DNA from: Brevundimonas sp.
GTDB taxonomy: Bacteria > Pseudomonadota > Alphaproteobacteria > Caulobacterales > Caulobacteraceae
Direction: 5' to 3'
Length of the DNA stretch: 64,000 nucleotides
NCBI GenBank assembly: GCA_004296955.1
Contig: SCVB01000103.1
Location: 1-64,000, forward strand
Position 1 is the stretch's first letter, and the number at the start of each line of letters is the position of its first letter. The position numbers and the translations under genes are program-made. Below the pieces are notes generated by a model. It did not search any database. It saw only the letters and a program-made list of their open reading frames with translations, and was not told where the DNA came from. Below, piece after piece: positions 33,997 through 42,905 of the stretch.

Positions 33997-35892
33997 ATGT
34001 CGATTCGTCCGTTGAAACCGGCCCTCGTCGGCCTGGTCAGCCTGGCCCTGGCCGCCCCGATGGCGCCCCTGCCCGCCCTGGCCCAGGAGGGTCGGACGCT
34101 GGACCCGGACAAGCCTTCGGACGGGGCGGTCTCGCCCGCGGCCTGTGCGGTGTTCGGCTTCACCCTGCCCCGGACGCGGACCGCCGACTACGGCAGCCCC
34201 GCGACGCAGCGGTACGCGAGCGGGGCGGCGCCGGCCTATGCTCCCGGCCCACCTCCGCCGCCTCCGCCGCCTCCGCCTCCCCCGCCTCCCCCACCTCCCC
34301 CGCCTCGCATCGCGCCGCCGCCGCCCGTTCTCGTCTCGCCCCTGCCGGCGCCGGTCGCCGGTTCCAGCGAACTCAACGACGTCGTGGTCTCCGGATCGCG
34401 GACGCCGCGCCCGTCCGGCCAGATCGTCGGCCCGCGGCCGCCGGTCGTTGCGGACACCGAACGTTACCCCGACGCCACCCCCAACCCGGTCCGCCGCGTC
34501 GCCGACGAGCCGGTCTCGACCTTCTCGATCGACGTCGACACGGCCAGCTATTCCAACGTGCGGCGCTTCATCGACGAAGGGCGGGCGCCGCCCGCCGATG
34601 CGGTGCGGGTCGAGGAGCTGATCAACTATTTCGACTACGGCTACGACCGTCCGACCTCGGCGACCCAGCCGTTCGCCGTGACCACGGCGGTGACGGAATC
34701 GCCCTGGTCGCCGGGACGGCAGATCGTCCATGTCGGCCTGCAGGGCTATGAGCTGCCCGAAGGCGAGCGGCGGCCGCTGAACCTGACCTTCCTGGTCGAC
34801 GTCTCGGGCTCGATGGACAGCCCGGACAAGCTGGCGCTGGCGCAGAAGGCGATGAACCTGATCATCGACCGGCTGCGGCCGCAGGACACGGCGGCGGTGA
34901 CCTTCTACGCCGAGGGGGCGGGCACGCGGCTGGCACCGACGCCGGGCGACCAGAAGCTGAAGCTGCGCTGCGCCGTGGCCAGCCTCTACGCCTCGGGCGG
35001 CACGGCCGGCGCGACCGGCATGACCAACGCCTATGACCAGGCCCAGGCGAATTTCGCCCGCGACCGGGTCAACCGCATCCTGATGTTCACCGACGGCGAC
35101 TTCAACGTCGGGGTGACCGACAACCTGCGGCTGGAAGACTATGTCGAGGCCAAGCGGGAAACCGGCATCTATCTGTCGGTCTACGGCTTCGGGCGCGGCA
35201 ACTACCAGGACGCGCGGATGCAGACGATCGCCCAGGCCGGCAACGGAACGGCGGCCTATGTCGACGACCTGAACGAGGCGCGGCGGCTGTTCGGCCCGGC
35301 CTTCGACCGCGGGGCCTTCCCCATCGCCGACGACGTCAAGATCCAGGTCGAGTTCAACCCCGCCCGGGTCAGCGAATACCGGCTGATCGGCTACGAGACC
35401 CGGCTGCTCAACGAGGCGGATTTCAACAACGACCGCGTCGACGCCGGCGAGGTCGGGTCGGGGGCGTCGGTGACCGCCCTGTACGAGATCACCCCGGTCG
35501 GCGGACCCAGCCAGATGGGCGAGCGGCGCTACCCTGAGAACCGCAACAGTGTCGGAGTCGGCGGCGGCGATCCGAACGGCGAGGTCGGCTTCGTCCAGGT
35601 CCGCTTCAAGCTGCCGGGCGAGCGCGACTCGCAGCTGATGTCGCGGGTCGTGTCCAACCCGGGCGGCGACCGGGTCAGCGCCCAGCCGCCGGAAAGCACG
35701 CGCTGGGCCCTCGCCGTGGCGGCCTTCGGCCAGAAGCTGCGCGGCGACCCCTGGCTGGGCGACGGCTTCGACTGGGACGCCGTTCTGGAGCAGGCCCAGG
35801 GCGCGCGCGGCGAGGATCCGTACGGCGAGCGGGCCGAGTTCGTGCAGATGATCCGGGCGGCGCAGGGGTTGCCGGCACGGGCGGCGCCGTAG
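33997..35892 (+). CDS. Exported von Willebrand factor A protein, YfbK-like, with polyproline run
   Basis: A 631-residue protein with a signal peptide (LVGLVSLALAAPMAPLPALAQ). A run of 19 prolines (codons about 34250-34306) precedes a second Pro-rich linker. The YfbK N-terminal domain (STFSIDVDTASYSNVRRFI) follows, then the vWA domain with an intact MIDAS (DVSGSMDS, D268; downstream TDGDFN), and a C-terminal DUF3520 domain (RWALAVAAFGQKLRG). The start at 33997 gives the signal peptide. Such proteins are thought to act in envelope assembly; partner unknown. EF-P is expected to be needed to translate the proline run. Confidence 0.88.
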   Translation: MSIRPLKPALVGLVSLALAAPMAPLPALAQEGRTLDPDKPSDGAVSPAACAVFGFTLPRTRTADYGSPATQRYASGAAPAYAPGPPPPPPPPPPPPPPPPPPPRIAPPPPVLVSPLPAPVAGSSELNDVVVSGSRTPRPSGQIVGPRPPVVADTERYPDATPNPVRRVADEPVSTFSIDVDTASYSNVRRFIDEGRAPPADAVRVEELINYFDYGYDRPTSATQPFAVTTAVTESPWSPGRQIVHVGLQGYELPEGERRPLNLTFLVDVSGSMDSPDKLALAQKAMNLIIDRLRPQDTAAVTFYAEGAGTRLAPTPGDQKLKLRCAVASLYASGGTAGATGMTNAYDQAQANFARDRVNRILMFTDGDFNVGVTDNLRLEDYVEAKRETGIYLSVYGFGRGNYQDARMQTIAQAGNGTAAYVDDLNEARRLFGPAFDRGAFPIADDVKIQVEFNPARVSEYRLIGYETRLLNEADFNNDRVDAGEVGSGASVTALYEITPVGGPSQMGERRYPENRNSVGVGGGDPNGEVGFVQVRFKLPGERDSQLMSRVVSNPGGDRVSAQPPESTRWALAVAAFGQKLRGDPWLGDGFDWDAVLEQAQGARGEDPYGERAEFVQMIRAAQGLPARAAP

Positions 35893-35903
35893 CCGTTTTC
35901 CAC

Positions 35904-35937
35904 CTCCCGGCGCGCTGGTCATCTGGCGCGCCGGGAG
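35904..35937 (+). terminator. Hairpin after the vWA gene
   Basis: CTCCCGGCGCGC (35904-35915) pairs perfectly with GCGCGCCGGGAG (35926-35937) around a 10-base loop, starting 12 bases after the vWA stop. There is no T-tract, but such GC-rich perfect stems commonly end transcripts in this kind of genome. Confidence 0.6.
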
Positions 35938-35957
35938 ACTCCCGCTAGGTTGGCGGG

Positions 35958-37148
35958 GTGACCGAAACCCTCTCTTCGAAGACCGCCCGCCGCATCGCCC
36001 TTGCCGCCCAGGGGTTCGGCCGCGCGCAGCCCGTCGCGCCGGGCCGCAGCCATGTCCGCGACGTCGCCCGGAAGCTGGGCGTGATCCAGATCGACAGCGT
36101 CAACGTCGTGACGCGCACCCACTATCTGCCCGGCTTCTCGCGGCTGGGGGACTATCCGCGCGACGGCCTTGAGGCCGAAGCCTGGGGGCCGCGCCGCAGC
36201 CTGTTCGAATACTGGGGGCATGAGGCGTCGATGCTGCCGCTGGAGCTGCAGCCGCTGCTGCGCTGGCGGATGGACCGGGCGAAGGACGGGGCCATGTGGA
36301 CGGGTCTGTCGCGGTTCGGGCGCGAGAAGGCCGACTATATCGAAGGGGTGCTGGCCGAAATCGAACGGCGCGGGCCGGTCACCGGCGGCGACTTCGCGGA
36401 GGGGCCGCGCGGCGCGCCCGGCTGGTGGTCGTGGTCAGACGGCAAGCGGGCGCTGGAGTGGCTGTTCTGGGCCGGGCTGATCACCACGAAGACGCGCAAC
36501 GGCTTCGAGCGCGTCTACGACCTGACCGAACGCGCCCTGCCCGCCCGCATCGTCGACCTGCCCACGCCGACCGAAGCCGATGCGCAGCGGGAGCTGGTGC
36601 GCATTTCAGCGCGGGCGATGGGCGTGGCCACGGCGGCGGACCTGCGCGACTATTTCCGCCTGCCGCTGGCCGATGCGCGCGAGCGGGTCGCGGAACTGGT
36701 CGAGGCCGGTGAGCTGACGCCCGTCGCCGTGAAAGGCTGGCGGCAGACGGCGTATCTGGCGGCCGGGGCGAGGACGCCACGCAAGGTCGCCGGCGCGGCC
36801 CTGCTGTCGCCGTTCGACAATCTGATCTGGACCCGCGACCGCACCGAGCGGCTGTTCGGGGTGAAGGTCCGGCTGGAGATCTACACGCCGGCGCACAAGC
36901 GGGCCCATGGCTACTATGTCCTGCCCTTCCTCGAGGACGAGGCGATCACGGCGCGGGTCGATTTGAAGTCCGACCGCAAGGCGGGTCGGCTGCTCGTGCA
37001 GGCGGCCTGGCGCGAGCCGGATGCGACGCCGGAGACGCCCGCGAAGCTGGCGGCGGAGCTGCGCCGGATGGCGGGGTGGCTGGGGCTGGAAGACGTCGAG
37101 GTGGTCGGGAAGGGGGATCTGGCCGAGGCGCTGGGGGAGGCTCTGTAG
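35958..37148 (+). CDS. YcaQ-type winged-helix DNA glycosylase (HTH_42)
   Basis: A 396-residue protein of the AlkZ/YcaQ family. The catalytic motif is Q44-I-D46 (IQIDSVNVVTRTHY), the Q-x-D form of YcaQ (AlkZ has Q-x-Q). Family landmarks include FEYWGHEASMLP (about 80-91) and LLSPFDNLIWTRDRTERLFG (about 280-299). YcaQ enzymes unhook nitrogen-mustard-type interstrand crosslinks and excise N7-alkylguanines. The start codon is GTG at 35958. Confidence 0.9.
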   Translation: MTETLSSKTARRIALAAQGFGRAQPVAPGRSHVRDVARKLGVIQIDSVNVVTRTHYLPGFSRLGDYPRDGLEAEAWGPRRSLFEYWGHEASMLPLELQPLLRWRMDRAKDGAMWTGLSRFGREKADYIEGVLAEIERRGPVTGGDFAEGPRGAPGWWSWSDGKRALEWLFWAGLITTKTRNGFERVYDLTERALPARIVDLPTPTEADAQRELVRISARAMGVATAADLRDYFRLPLADARERVAELVEAGELTPVAVKGWRQTAYLAAGARTPRKVAGAALLSPFDNLIWTRDRTERLFGVKVRLEIYTPAHKRAHGYYVLPFLEDEAITARVDLKSDRKAGRLLVQAAWREPDATPETPAKLAAELRRMAGWLGLEDVEVVGKGDLAEALGEAL

Positions 37149-37150
37149 CT

Positions 37151-37282
37151 CTCCCTCCCCTTCATGGGGAGGGATGATCGCGCAGCGATCCGGGTGGGGT
37201 TCGAAAGGGTCAGAGCGCGGACTAACGCGCCCCACCCTGTCGTCGCTTCGCGCCGACATCCCTCCCCATGAAGGGGAGGGAG
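37151..37282. repeat. 132-bp element with perfect 26-bp terminal inverted repeats
   Basis: Bases 37151-37176 (CTCCCTCCCC...GGGATG) are repeated exactly inverted at 37257-37282. Each arm itself contains a smaller dyad (CCTCCCC and GGGGAGG around TTCAT). Interior pairing continues: GGGTGGGG near 37193 with CCCCACCC near 37230. It fills the gap between the convergent YcaQ and ALDH genes and codes for nothing. It looks like a REP/MITE-type intergenic element or a bidirectional terminator. Confidence 0.85.
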
Positions 37283-37291
37283 AAGCCGAGA

Positions 37292-38788
37292 TCACACCTC
37301 GAACTTCACCCCCTGCGCCAGCGGCAGGTCACGACTGAAATTCACCGTCTGGGTCTGGCGGCGCATATAGGCCTTCCAGGCGTCCGAGCCGCTCTCGCGG
37401 CCGCCGCCGGTTTCCTTCTCGCCGCCGAAGGCCCCGCCGATCTCGGCGCCCGAGGGGCCGATGTTGACGTTGGCGATGCCGCAGTCGGAACCCCAGGCCG
37501 ACAGGAAGGCCTCGGCCTCGCGCACGCTGTCGGTGAAGACGCAGGACGACAGGCCCTGGGGCACGGCGTTCTGCATCGCCACGGCCTCGTCGAAATCGGA
37601 CCAGGTCAGGACATAGAGGATGGGAGCGAAGGTCTCGTGCTGCACCACCGCGCTCTGGGCCGGCATGCGGACAATGGCGGGGCGGACATAGACGCCGTCA
37701 CGGTCGACGCGGTCGCCGCCGACGACCACCTCGCCGCCCTGCTCAACGGCCTGGGCGAGCGCCGTCTCGAAGCCGTGCGCCGCCGCGTCGTCGACCAGCG
37801 GACCGACCAGAACGCCGGCCTCGCGCGGGTCGCCGACGGGCAGGGTCTCATAGGCGGCCGTGAGGCGGGCGACGAGGGCGTCGGCGATGCTCTCATGCAC
37901 CAGCAGGCGGCGCAGGGTGGTGCAGCGCTGGCCGGCGGTGCCGACGGCCGAGAAGGCGATGGCGCGGACGGCCATGTCGAGGTCGGCGCTGGGCGTCACG
38001 ATCATGGCGTTGTTGCCGCCGAGCTCCAGCAGAGAGCGGCCGAGACGGGCCGCCACCGTCTGCGCCACGGCCTTGCCCATGCGGGTGGAGCCGGTGGCGG
38101 AGACCAGCGGGATGCGGGCGTCGGCGGCGAGGGCCTCGCCGGCCTCGCGTCCGCCGATAACCAGCTGGGACAGCTCCTCGGGGGCGTCGCCGAACCGCGC
38201 GATGGCGCGGTCGAGGATGGCGTGGGTCGCCAGCGCGGTCAGGGGGGTCTTCTCCGACGGCTTCCAGATCACCGGGTCGCCGCAGACGAGGGCGAGGCAG
38301 GCGTTCCAGGCCCAGACGGCGACCGGGAAGTTGAAGGCCGAAATGACCAGCACCGGACCCAGCGGCTGCCAGGTCTCGCGCATGTGGTGGCCCGGCCGCT
38401 CGGAGGCGATGGTCAGGCCGTAGATCTGGCGCGACAGGCCGACGGCGAAGTCGCAGATGTCGATCATCTCCTGCACCTCGCCGAGCCCTTCGGAGACGAT
38501 CTTGCCGGCCTCAAGGGTGACCAGACGGGCGAGGTCGTCCTTCGAAGCGCGCAGCTCCTCTCCCAGCAGGCGGACCAGTTCGCCGCGGCGGGGGGCGGGG
38601 ACGCGTTTCCACTGATGGAAGGCCTCGACCGAGCGGGCGACGACGGCGTCGAGGTCGCTCGTCTCGGCCAGAAGCCCGGCGCTGGAGCCGTCGACGGGGG
38701 AACGGGTCGGCAGGGCGCCGCCCCAGACGGCCTCGCCCACGCCCAGCCGTTGCAGGATGGCCTTCGCCTCGTTCGCCGCCGTCATCAT
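37292..38788 (-). CDS. Aldehyde dehydrogenase, ALDH7/AmaB-like
   Basis: A 498-residue enzyme. NAD-binding and catalytic segments: VISAFNFPVAVWAWN, GSTRMGKAV, LLELGGNNAMIV (general-base Glu) and GTAGQRCTTLRR (catalytic Cys). The ISAFNFPVAVW and ELGGNNA forms point to the ALDH7 (L-aminoadipate-semialdehyde/piperidine-6-carboxylate dehydrogenase, AmaB) group, which works in lysine degradation. Two ATGs (38788, 38785) are adjacent. Divergent from the CBS gene. Confidence 0.9.
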   Translation of the reverse strand: MMTAANEAKAILQRLGVGEAVWGGALPTRSPVDGSSAGLLAETSDLDAVVARSVEAFHQWKRVPAPRRGELVRLLGEELRASKDDLARLVTLEAGKIVSEGLGEVQEMIDICDFAVGLSRQIYGLTIASERPGHHMRETWQPLGPVLVISAFNFPVAVWAWNACLALVCGDPVIWKPSEKTPLTALATHAILDRAIARFGDAPEELSQLVIGGREAGEALAADARIPLVSATGSTRMGKAVAQTVAARLGRSLLELGGNNAMIVTPSADLDMAVRAIAFSAVGTAGQRCTTLRRLLVHESIADALVARLTAAYETLPVGDPREAGVLVGPLVDDAAAHGFETALAQAVEQGGEVVVGGDRVDRDGVYVRPAIVRMPAQSAVVQHETFAPILYVLTWSDFDEAVAMQNAVPQGLSSCVFTDSVREAEAFLSAWGSDCGIANVNIGPSGAEIGGAFGGEKETGGGRESGSDAWKAYMRRQTQTVNFSRDLPLAQGVKFEV

Positions 38789-38900
38789 GGTTCTCCGTCT
38801 CCAGCGGGGCCGTTTAACCCTCCCCGTCGTCGGGCGAAAGCGGAACCCGGCCCGCGACCGGGGGTTCTGACCGCAACCCCATCGTTCAGGAGAGTCCCCG

Positions 38901-39311
38901 ATGAAAGTTCGCGACGTAATGAGCAAGGACGTCCAGGTGGCCCGCCCCGGCGACAGCCTGCAGGACGTGGCCGGCCGCATGCGGGCCGGCGATTTCGGCT
39001 TCATGCCGGTGGCCGACGGCGACACCCTGATCGGCACGATCACCGACCGTGACATCGCCGTGCGCGCGGTAGCCGGGGGCGCCGCCTGCACGGCGCCGGT
39101 GGTGGAATATATCTCGCGCGATCCGCACACCGCCCGCGCCGACGACGATCTGAAGACGGTGCTGGAGGCGATGGGCTCGAAACAGATCCGTCGCCTGCCC
39201 GTGCTCGACAAGGACGACCGTCTGGTCGGGGTGGTCTCGCTGGGCGACCTGTCGACGCGGGTGAAGGAGAAATACGCCGGCGAAGCCCTGGAGGACATCT
39301 CGCGCGCCTGA
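38901..39311 (+). CDS. Tandem CBS-domain protein
   Basis: A 136-residue protein made of two CBS motifs (about residues 7-60: VMSKDVQVARP through GTITDRDIAVRAVA; and 70-125: ISRDPHTARADDDL through GVVSLGDLSTRV). The protein has no other domain. CBS pairs bind adenine nucleotides and often report energy state. A clean AGGAGAG site precedes the ATG. Partner unknown. Confidence 0.92.
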   Translation: MKVRDVMSKDVQVARPGDSLQDVAGRMRAGDFGFMPVADGDTLIGTITDRDIAVRAVAGGAACTAPVVEYISRDPHTARADDDLKTVLEAMGSKQIRRLPVLDKDDRLVGVVSLGDLSTRVKEKYAGEALEDISRA

Positions 39312-39404
39312 TCCGGGAGCGGCGTTAAGGTCTGCTTCACCCTTTCGCCAAACCGGGCGTTCACCGGCGCGTGTCAGGGTTCCCGTCGAATACGGGAGAC
39401 GCCG

Positions 39405-39977
39405 ATGGCGCGCGCGCAATTCCAGAAGGGTCAGAAGGTCTGGGTCGAGTGCGTCGGCGCATGGGCGCAGATCGAGAAGGTCCAGCCCGTCTGGGCCAAG
39501 GGATTCGAGGAGCCGGTCCGCGTCACCTATGACGTCGGTCTGGGCCGCGAATTCCTGGGTCACGAACTGCTGCTGCCGTCCGAGGACCCGGCGGTCAACA
39601 GCGGCGAGACCTGGCGGCTGATGCGGGCGCGCAACAAGTGGCAAACCGCCGACGACTGCCCGCATCATCCCTTCCCGGGCACCTATCCCGTGGTCGTGAC
39701 GGACAAGGCCGACTGGGGCGGCTGGCGCGTTCCGGGCGCCGAATACGATCGCGACCCGGACCAGATCGAATTCCAGGCGCGGCTGATCGCAGCCGCCCCG
39801 CGGCTGATGGCCCTGGCCGAGCGGCTGACCGCCTCGGTCGACGAGGCGCCCGACGACGCGCCGCCGGAACTGCAGTCGCTCGCCCGCGAAGCCCGCGCCG
39901 TGCTGAAGACGGTCACCGACGTGCTGTCGCCGCCGGCCGAGGCGGCCGCCCCGCCGCGCGAATCACAGGCGGCCTGA
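39405..39977 (+). CDS. Conserved hypothetical protein, 190 aa
   Basis: A soluble protein. The N-terminal half has an SH3-like beta pattern (KGQKVWVECVGAWAQIEKV, then VRVTYDVGLGREFLGHELLL). A helical C-terminus (FQARLIAAAPRLMALAERL) leads into a Pro/Ala tail. The layout resembles Caulobacterales proteins of unknown function. It precedes the PleC-like kinase by 108 bases on the same strand. Confidence 0.65.
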   Translation: MARAQFQKGQKVWVECVGAWAQIEKVQPVWAKGFEEPVRVTYDVGLGREFLGHELLLPSEDPAVNSGETWRLMRARNKWQTADDCPHHPFPGTYPVVVTDKADWGGWRVPGAEYDRDPDQIEFQARLIAAAPRLMALAERLTASVDEAPDDAPPELQSLAREARAVLKTVTDVLSPPAEAAAPPRESQAA

Positions 39978-40047
39978 CGCCGACGACGTCCGACAAACGG
40001 TTGATGCTTTCCAACCAAGCCTCGACAGGAATCCGCGACGCAGCCTA

Positions 40048-40070
40048 GATTCGCGTTTCAACGTCGAATC
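40048..40070 (+). promoter_or_regulatory. Near-perfect palindrome upstream of the PleC-like kinase
   Basis: GATTCG (40048-40053) and CGAATC (40065-40070) flank an inner CGTT/AACG dyad, making a 23-base near-palindrome. It ends 16 bases before the TTG start at 40086 and just ahead of the purine-rich GGGGAGA site. It could be an operator or an RNA hairpin controlling translation. Confidence 0.45.
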
Positions 40071-40085
40071 CCTGGGGAGAGCGCC

Positions 40086-41945
40086 TTGCGGGGTGATGAG
40101 CGCCGCATAACCAACACGGGACGGCGCGCCGCCGACCGTCACAGGGGTCCGCCTCCGTGGCTTCGCATCGCCATCCTCGCGCTGGCGCTGGCGATCACCG
40201 CCCATGTGCTGCTGGTGGCGCGAAGCCTCGACGGCCCGGTCGCAACCGCTTCAGGCATCGGCTGGAGCGAGCTCTGGGTCCTCGGGCCTCCCATCGCGAT
40301 CGGCCTGTTCACCCTCGCCCTCGTCCTGCACATGCAGCGCCGTCAGCAGGGCATCAGCCGCGAATGGGCGGCCTCGGAACGGCGGTTCCGCGGCGCCGTC
40401 GAGGCGGCCCGGTGCGGCGTCTGGGAATGGGACACCGAGACCGGCCAGGTCACCATCTCCGACTATATGGCCGAGCTGATGGGGCTGGATCGCAGCGGAT
40501 CGATCCCGTCCGAGGAGGTCATGGCCCGGATCCATCCCCGCTATCATGACGCGGTCCAGCACGCGCTGCGCCAGGCCCAGACCTTCGGCGCCTTCGACGT
40601 CAGCTTTCCCGTGCCGGACGCACAGGGACGGGCGCGCTGGATCGACGCCCGGGGCCAGGCGCGCGGCGACCGCGGCGACGAAGGGTTCACCAGCGTGCTG
40701 GGCGTGGCCCTCGACACCACCGAGGCTCGTCGGGCCAAGAGCCAGGCCCAGGCGGCCGAGAGCCGACTGCGCGACGGCATCGAGAGCGTGTCCGACGCCT
40801 TCGTCCTGTTCGACAAGAACGGGCGGCTGATCCTGTCCAACCAGGCCTTCCAGGACGCGTTCGGTTTCGAGCCGGGCGTGCTGCGCCGGGGGGTGTTCAA
40901 ACAGGACCTGAACCAGATCGCCGCCCTGGCCATCAAGTCCGACCAGCCGGCGACCGGCGGCCGGGCCGGGGCGCGCGAGGTCGAACTGCATGACGGGCGC
41001 TGGCTGCAGCTGGTCGAGCGTTTCACCTCGGACGGCGGCTCCGTGGTTACGGCGGCCGACATCACCGCCATCAAGCAGAAGGAGGCCGAGCGCCAGCGCG
41101 CCACCGAACGTCTGCACGTCACCATCACCGAGCTGGAGGACCGCGAGGAGAAGCTGTCGCAGTTGGCCCGGAAATACGAAGTGGCGATGACCCGGGCCGA
41201 GGCGGCGAACCAGGCCAAGTCCGAATTCCTCGCCAATATGAGCCACGAACTGCGCACCCCGCTGAACGCCATCAACGGCTTCTCGGAGATCATGGCCGGC
41301 GAGATGTTCGGCCCGCTCGGCGACCCCAAATACAAGGGTTACGCCGCCGATATCCTGAAGTCGGGCCAGCATCTGCTGTCGCTGATCAACGATGTCCTCG
41401 ACATGGCCAAGATCGAGGCCGGCAAGCTGACGCTGCACTATGAGGCCGTGTCGATGAAGGACGTGGTCGACGACGCCGCCCGGCTGATGCGCGGCAAGAT
41501 CGAGGAGGCGGGACTGAACCTGCTGGTCGACGCCCCCGAACTGCCAGAGATCGAGGCCGACTATCGCGGCCTGAAACAGGTGGTGCTGAACCTGATCTCG
41601 AATGCGGTGAAATTCACGCCCGAGGGCGGGCATATCGTGGTGGCCCTGTCGCGCGAGGACGACGACCGGCTGCGGATCGCCGTCACCGACACCGGCATCG
41701 GCATCGCCGCCGAGGACCTGGACCGGCTGGCCCGCCCCTTCGAACAGGTCGAGGGCCAGCATTCCAAGACGACACAGGGCACGGGGCTGGGCCTGGCCCT
41801 GACCAAGTCCCTCATCGAGCTGCACGGCGGGACGCTGAGCATCGAGAGCGAACCGGGGCGCGGCACAACGGTCAGCTTCGACCTGCCGATCAAACGGCCG
41901 GGGCAGCCGGCGCAGCGTCAGCCGAGCCAGGCCCGGGCCGCCTGA
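40086..41945 (+). CDS. PAS-domain sensor histidine kinase, PleC/DivJ-like
   Basis: A 619-residue kinase with two N-terminal membrane helices (about residues 27-46 and 64-82). Two PAS domains follow (about 100-220 and 228-330), then a short coiled coil, HisKA with FLANMSHELRTPLNAINGFSE (phospho-His about 389) and an HATPase_c domain (NLISNAVKFTP; DTGIGI; GTGLGLALTKSLIELHGG). The H-box phrase NMSHELRTPLNAINGFSEIM is the form seen in PleC and DivJ, the cell-cycle kinases that act on DivK/PleD. Start TTG at 40086. The exact partner is inferred. No response regulator is adjacent. Confidence 0.85.
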   Translation: MRGDERRITNTGRRAADRHRGPPPWLRIAILALALAITAHVLLVARSLDGPVATASGIGWSELWVLGPPIAIGLFTLALVLHMQRRQQGISREWAASERRFRGAVEAARCGVWEWDTETGQVTISDYMAELMGLDRSGSIPSEEVMARIHPRYHDAVQHALRQAQTFGAFDVSFPVPDAQGRARWIDARGQARGDRGDEGFTSVLGVALDTTEARRAKSQAQAAESRLRDGIESVSDAFVLFDKNGRLILSNQAFQDAFGFEPGVLRRGVFKQDLNQIAALAIKSDQPATGGRAGAREVELHDGRWLQLVERFTSDGGSVVTAADITAIKQKEAERQRATERLHVTITELEDREEKLSQLARKYEVAMTRAEAANQAKSEFLANMSHELRTPLNAINGFSEIMAGEMFGPLGDPKYKGYAADILKSGQHLLSLINDVLDMAKIEAGKLTLHYEAVSMKDVVDDAARLMRGKIEEAGLNLLVDAPELPEIEADYRGLKQVVLNLISNAVKFTPEGGHIVVALSREDDDRLRIAVTDTGIGIAAEDLDRLARPFEQVEGQHSKTTQGTGLGLALTKSLIELHGGTLSIESEPGRGTTVSFDLPIKRPGQPAQRQPSQARAA

Positions 41946-41952
41946 GGCCCGA

Positions 41953-42471
41953 TCAGGCCGCCGGCGCGCCTCTGGACGGCGCCGGGTGCGCCGGCCGGCC
42001 GCCGCGATCGCGGCCCGCGGCGCGGCCGCGACGGGTCAGGATTTCCGACAGCGCCCGCCGGTCGTCCGGCTCCAGCGTCGCCAGCAGGGCGACGGCGTCG
42101 GCTTCCAGCCGGGCCCGCCCCCGCAGCTCCGCCGTGCGCGACTGCTCCAGAAGCGCCGCGGCCCGGGCCGTATCGAACGTGGCGGAACGGCCCATCTCGA
42201 CGGCCTGACGCCGTTTCAGCCGCGCCTCCTCGAAATCGGGACGCGCCGCCAGGGCGGAAGCCCGCAGGGTGTCGCGCACCCGCTCGCGGACGGCGGGATC
42301 GAGCTGGTCGATCAACCGCATCGGCGAGCCGGCCCGGGCCGGGCGATGCTGGGCCTCAACCCGGTTCTCGACCTGGGCGCGGGTGATGACCAGGGTGGTC
42401 ACGGCGGCGGCGGCGAACAGGTTGAGCGCGACCGAGGCGGCCAGGGCGATCTTCAGGGCCTTGGGGCTCAT
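41953..42471 (-). CDS. Periplasmic CnrX/Spy-like metal-sensor protein
   Basis: A 172-residue protein with one N-terminal helix (about 7-30) anchoring a periplasmic helical domain of the heavy-metal-resistance type (PF13801): LDPAVRERVRDTLRASALAARPDFEEAR. Overlaps the anti-sigma gene start by four bases. Family proteins transmit periplasmic metal or misfolding signals to an anti-sigma/ECF sigma pair, which matches its neighbours. The C-terminus is Arg/Gly/Pro-rich. Confidence 0.75.
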   Translation of the reverse strand: MSPKALKIALAASVALNLFAAAAVTTLVITRAQVENRVEAQHRPARAGSPMRLIDQLDPAVRERVRDTLRASALAARPDFEEARLKRRQAVEMGRSATFDTARAAALLEQSRTAELRGRARLEADAVALLATLEPDDRRALSEILTRRGRAAGRDRGGRPAHPAPSRGAPAA

Positions 42472-42905
42472 CCCAGCACCTCCGCGTCATCCACGCCCAG
42501 CAACGAAGCCTGGTAGAGCACGGCCTCGGCCTGGACGTCCGCGGTCAGCCAGCTGGTCATCATCACGCCCGCGATGACGCCGGCGCAGGCGGCGGCGGCC
42601 CAGCCGGCCCCCATGGCCAGCGCCAGACGATCCAGCCACCGGCGGCCCTCACGGCGCGCCTTGAGGCCCGCATCCGCGGCGGAGGCGATGACGCGATCGC
42701 GCAGGGCCATGGACGGCAGGGCGACGCGCGATTCATGCAGCAGGGCGTCGGCCGCATCCGCCTCGGCCAGGGCCGGGCCGGCCAGGGCCGGGTGCGCGGC
42801 CGCAAAGGCCCGGGCCGCCGCGCGTTCCGACTCGGGCCAGCGGCGCGCATCGGCGCCATAGGCCGCCACCAGGGCGAGGAACCGTTCGGACGTCATCTCA
42901 ATCAT
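42468..42905 (-). CDS. Anti-sigma-factor-like membrane protein
   Basis: A 145-residue protein: a cytosolic helical N-domain (about 1-90, RWPESERAAARAFAAAHPALA), one membrane helix (about 95-118, WAAAACAGVIAGVMMTSWL) and a short periplasmic tail. Its ATG overlaps the ECF sigma stop (ATGA at 42902-42905). Position and topology identify it as the cognate anti-sigma; no zinc-binding HxxxCxxC motif is seen, so it is not of the ZAS class. Confidence 0.78.
   Translation of the reverse strand: MIEMTSERFLALVAAYGADARRWPESERAAARAFAAAHPALAGPALAEADAADALLHESRVALPSMALRDRVIASAADAGLKARREGRRWLDRLALAMGAGWAAAACAGVIAGVMMTSWLTADVQAEAVLYQASLLGVDDAEVLG

Noticed and set aside
33922-35922. 666-codon minus-strand frame opposite the vWA gene
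   Set aside because: It is the shadow of the YfbK-like protein with intact MIDAS; the antisense product is Arg/Val-rich with no signal or motif.
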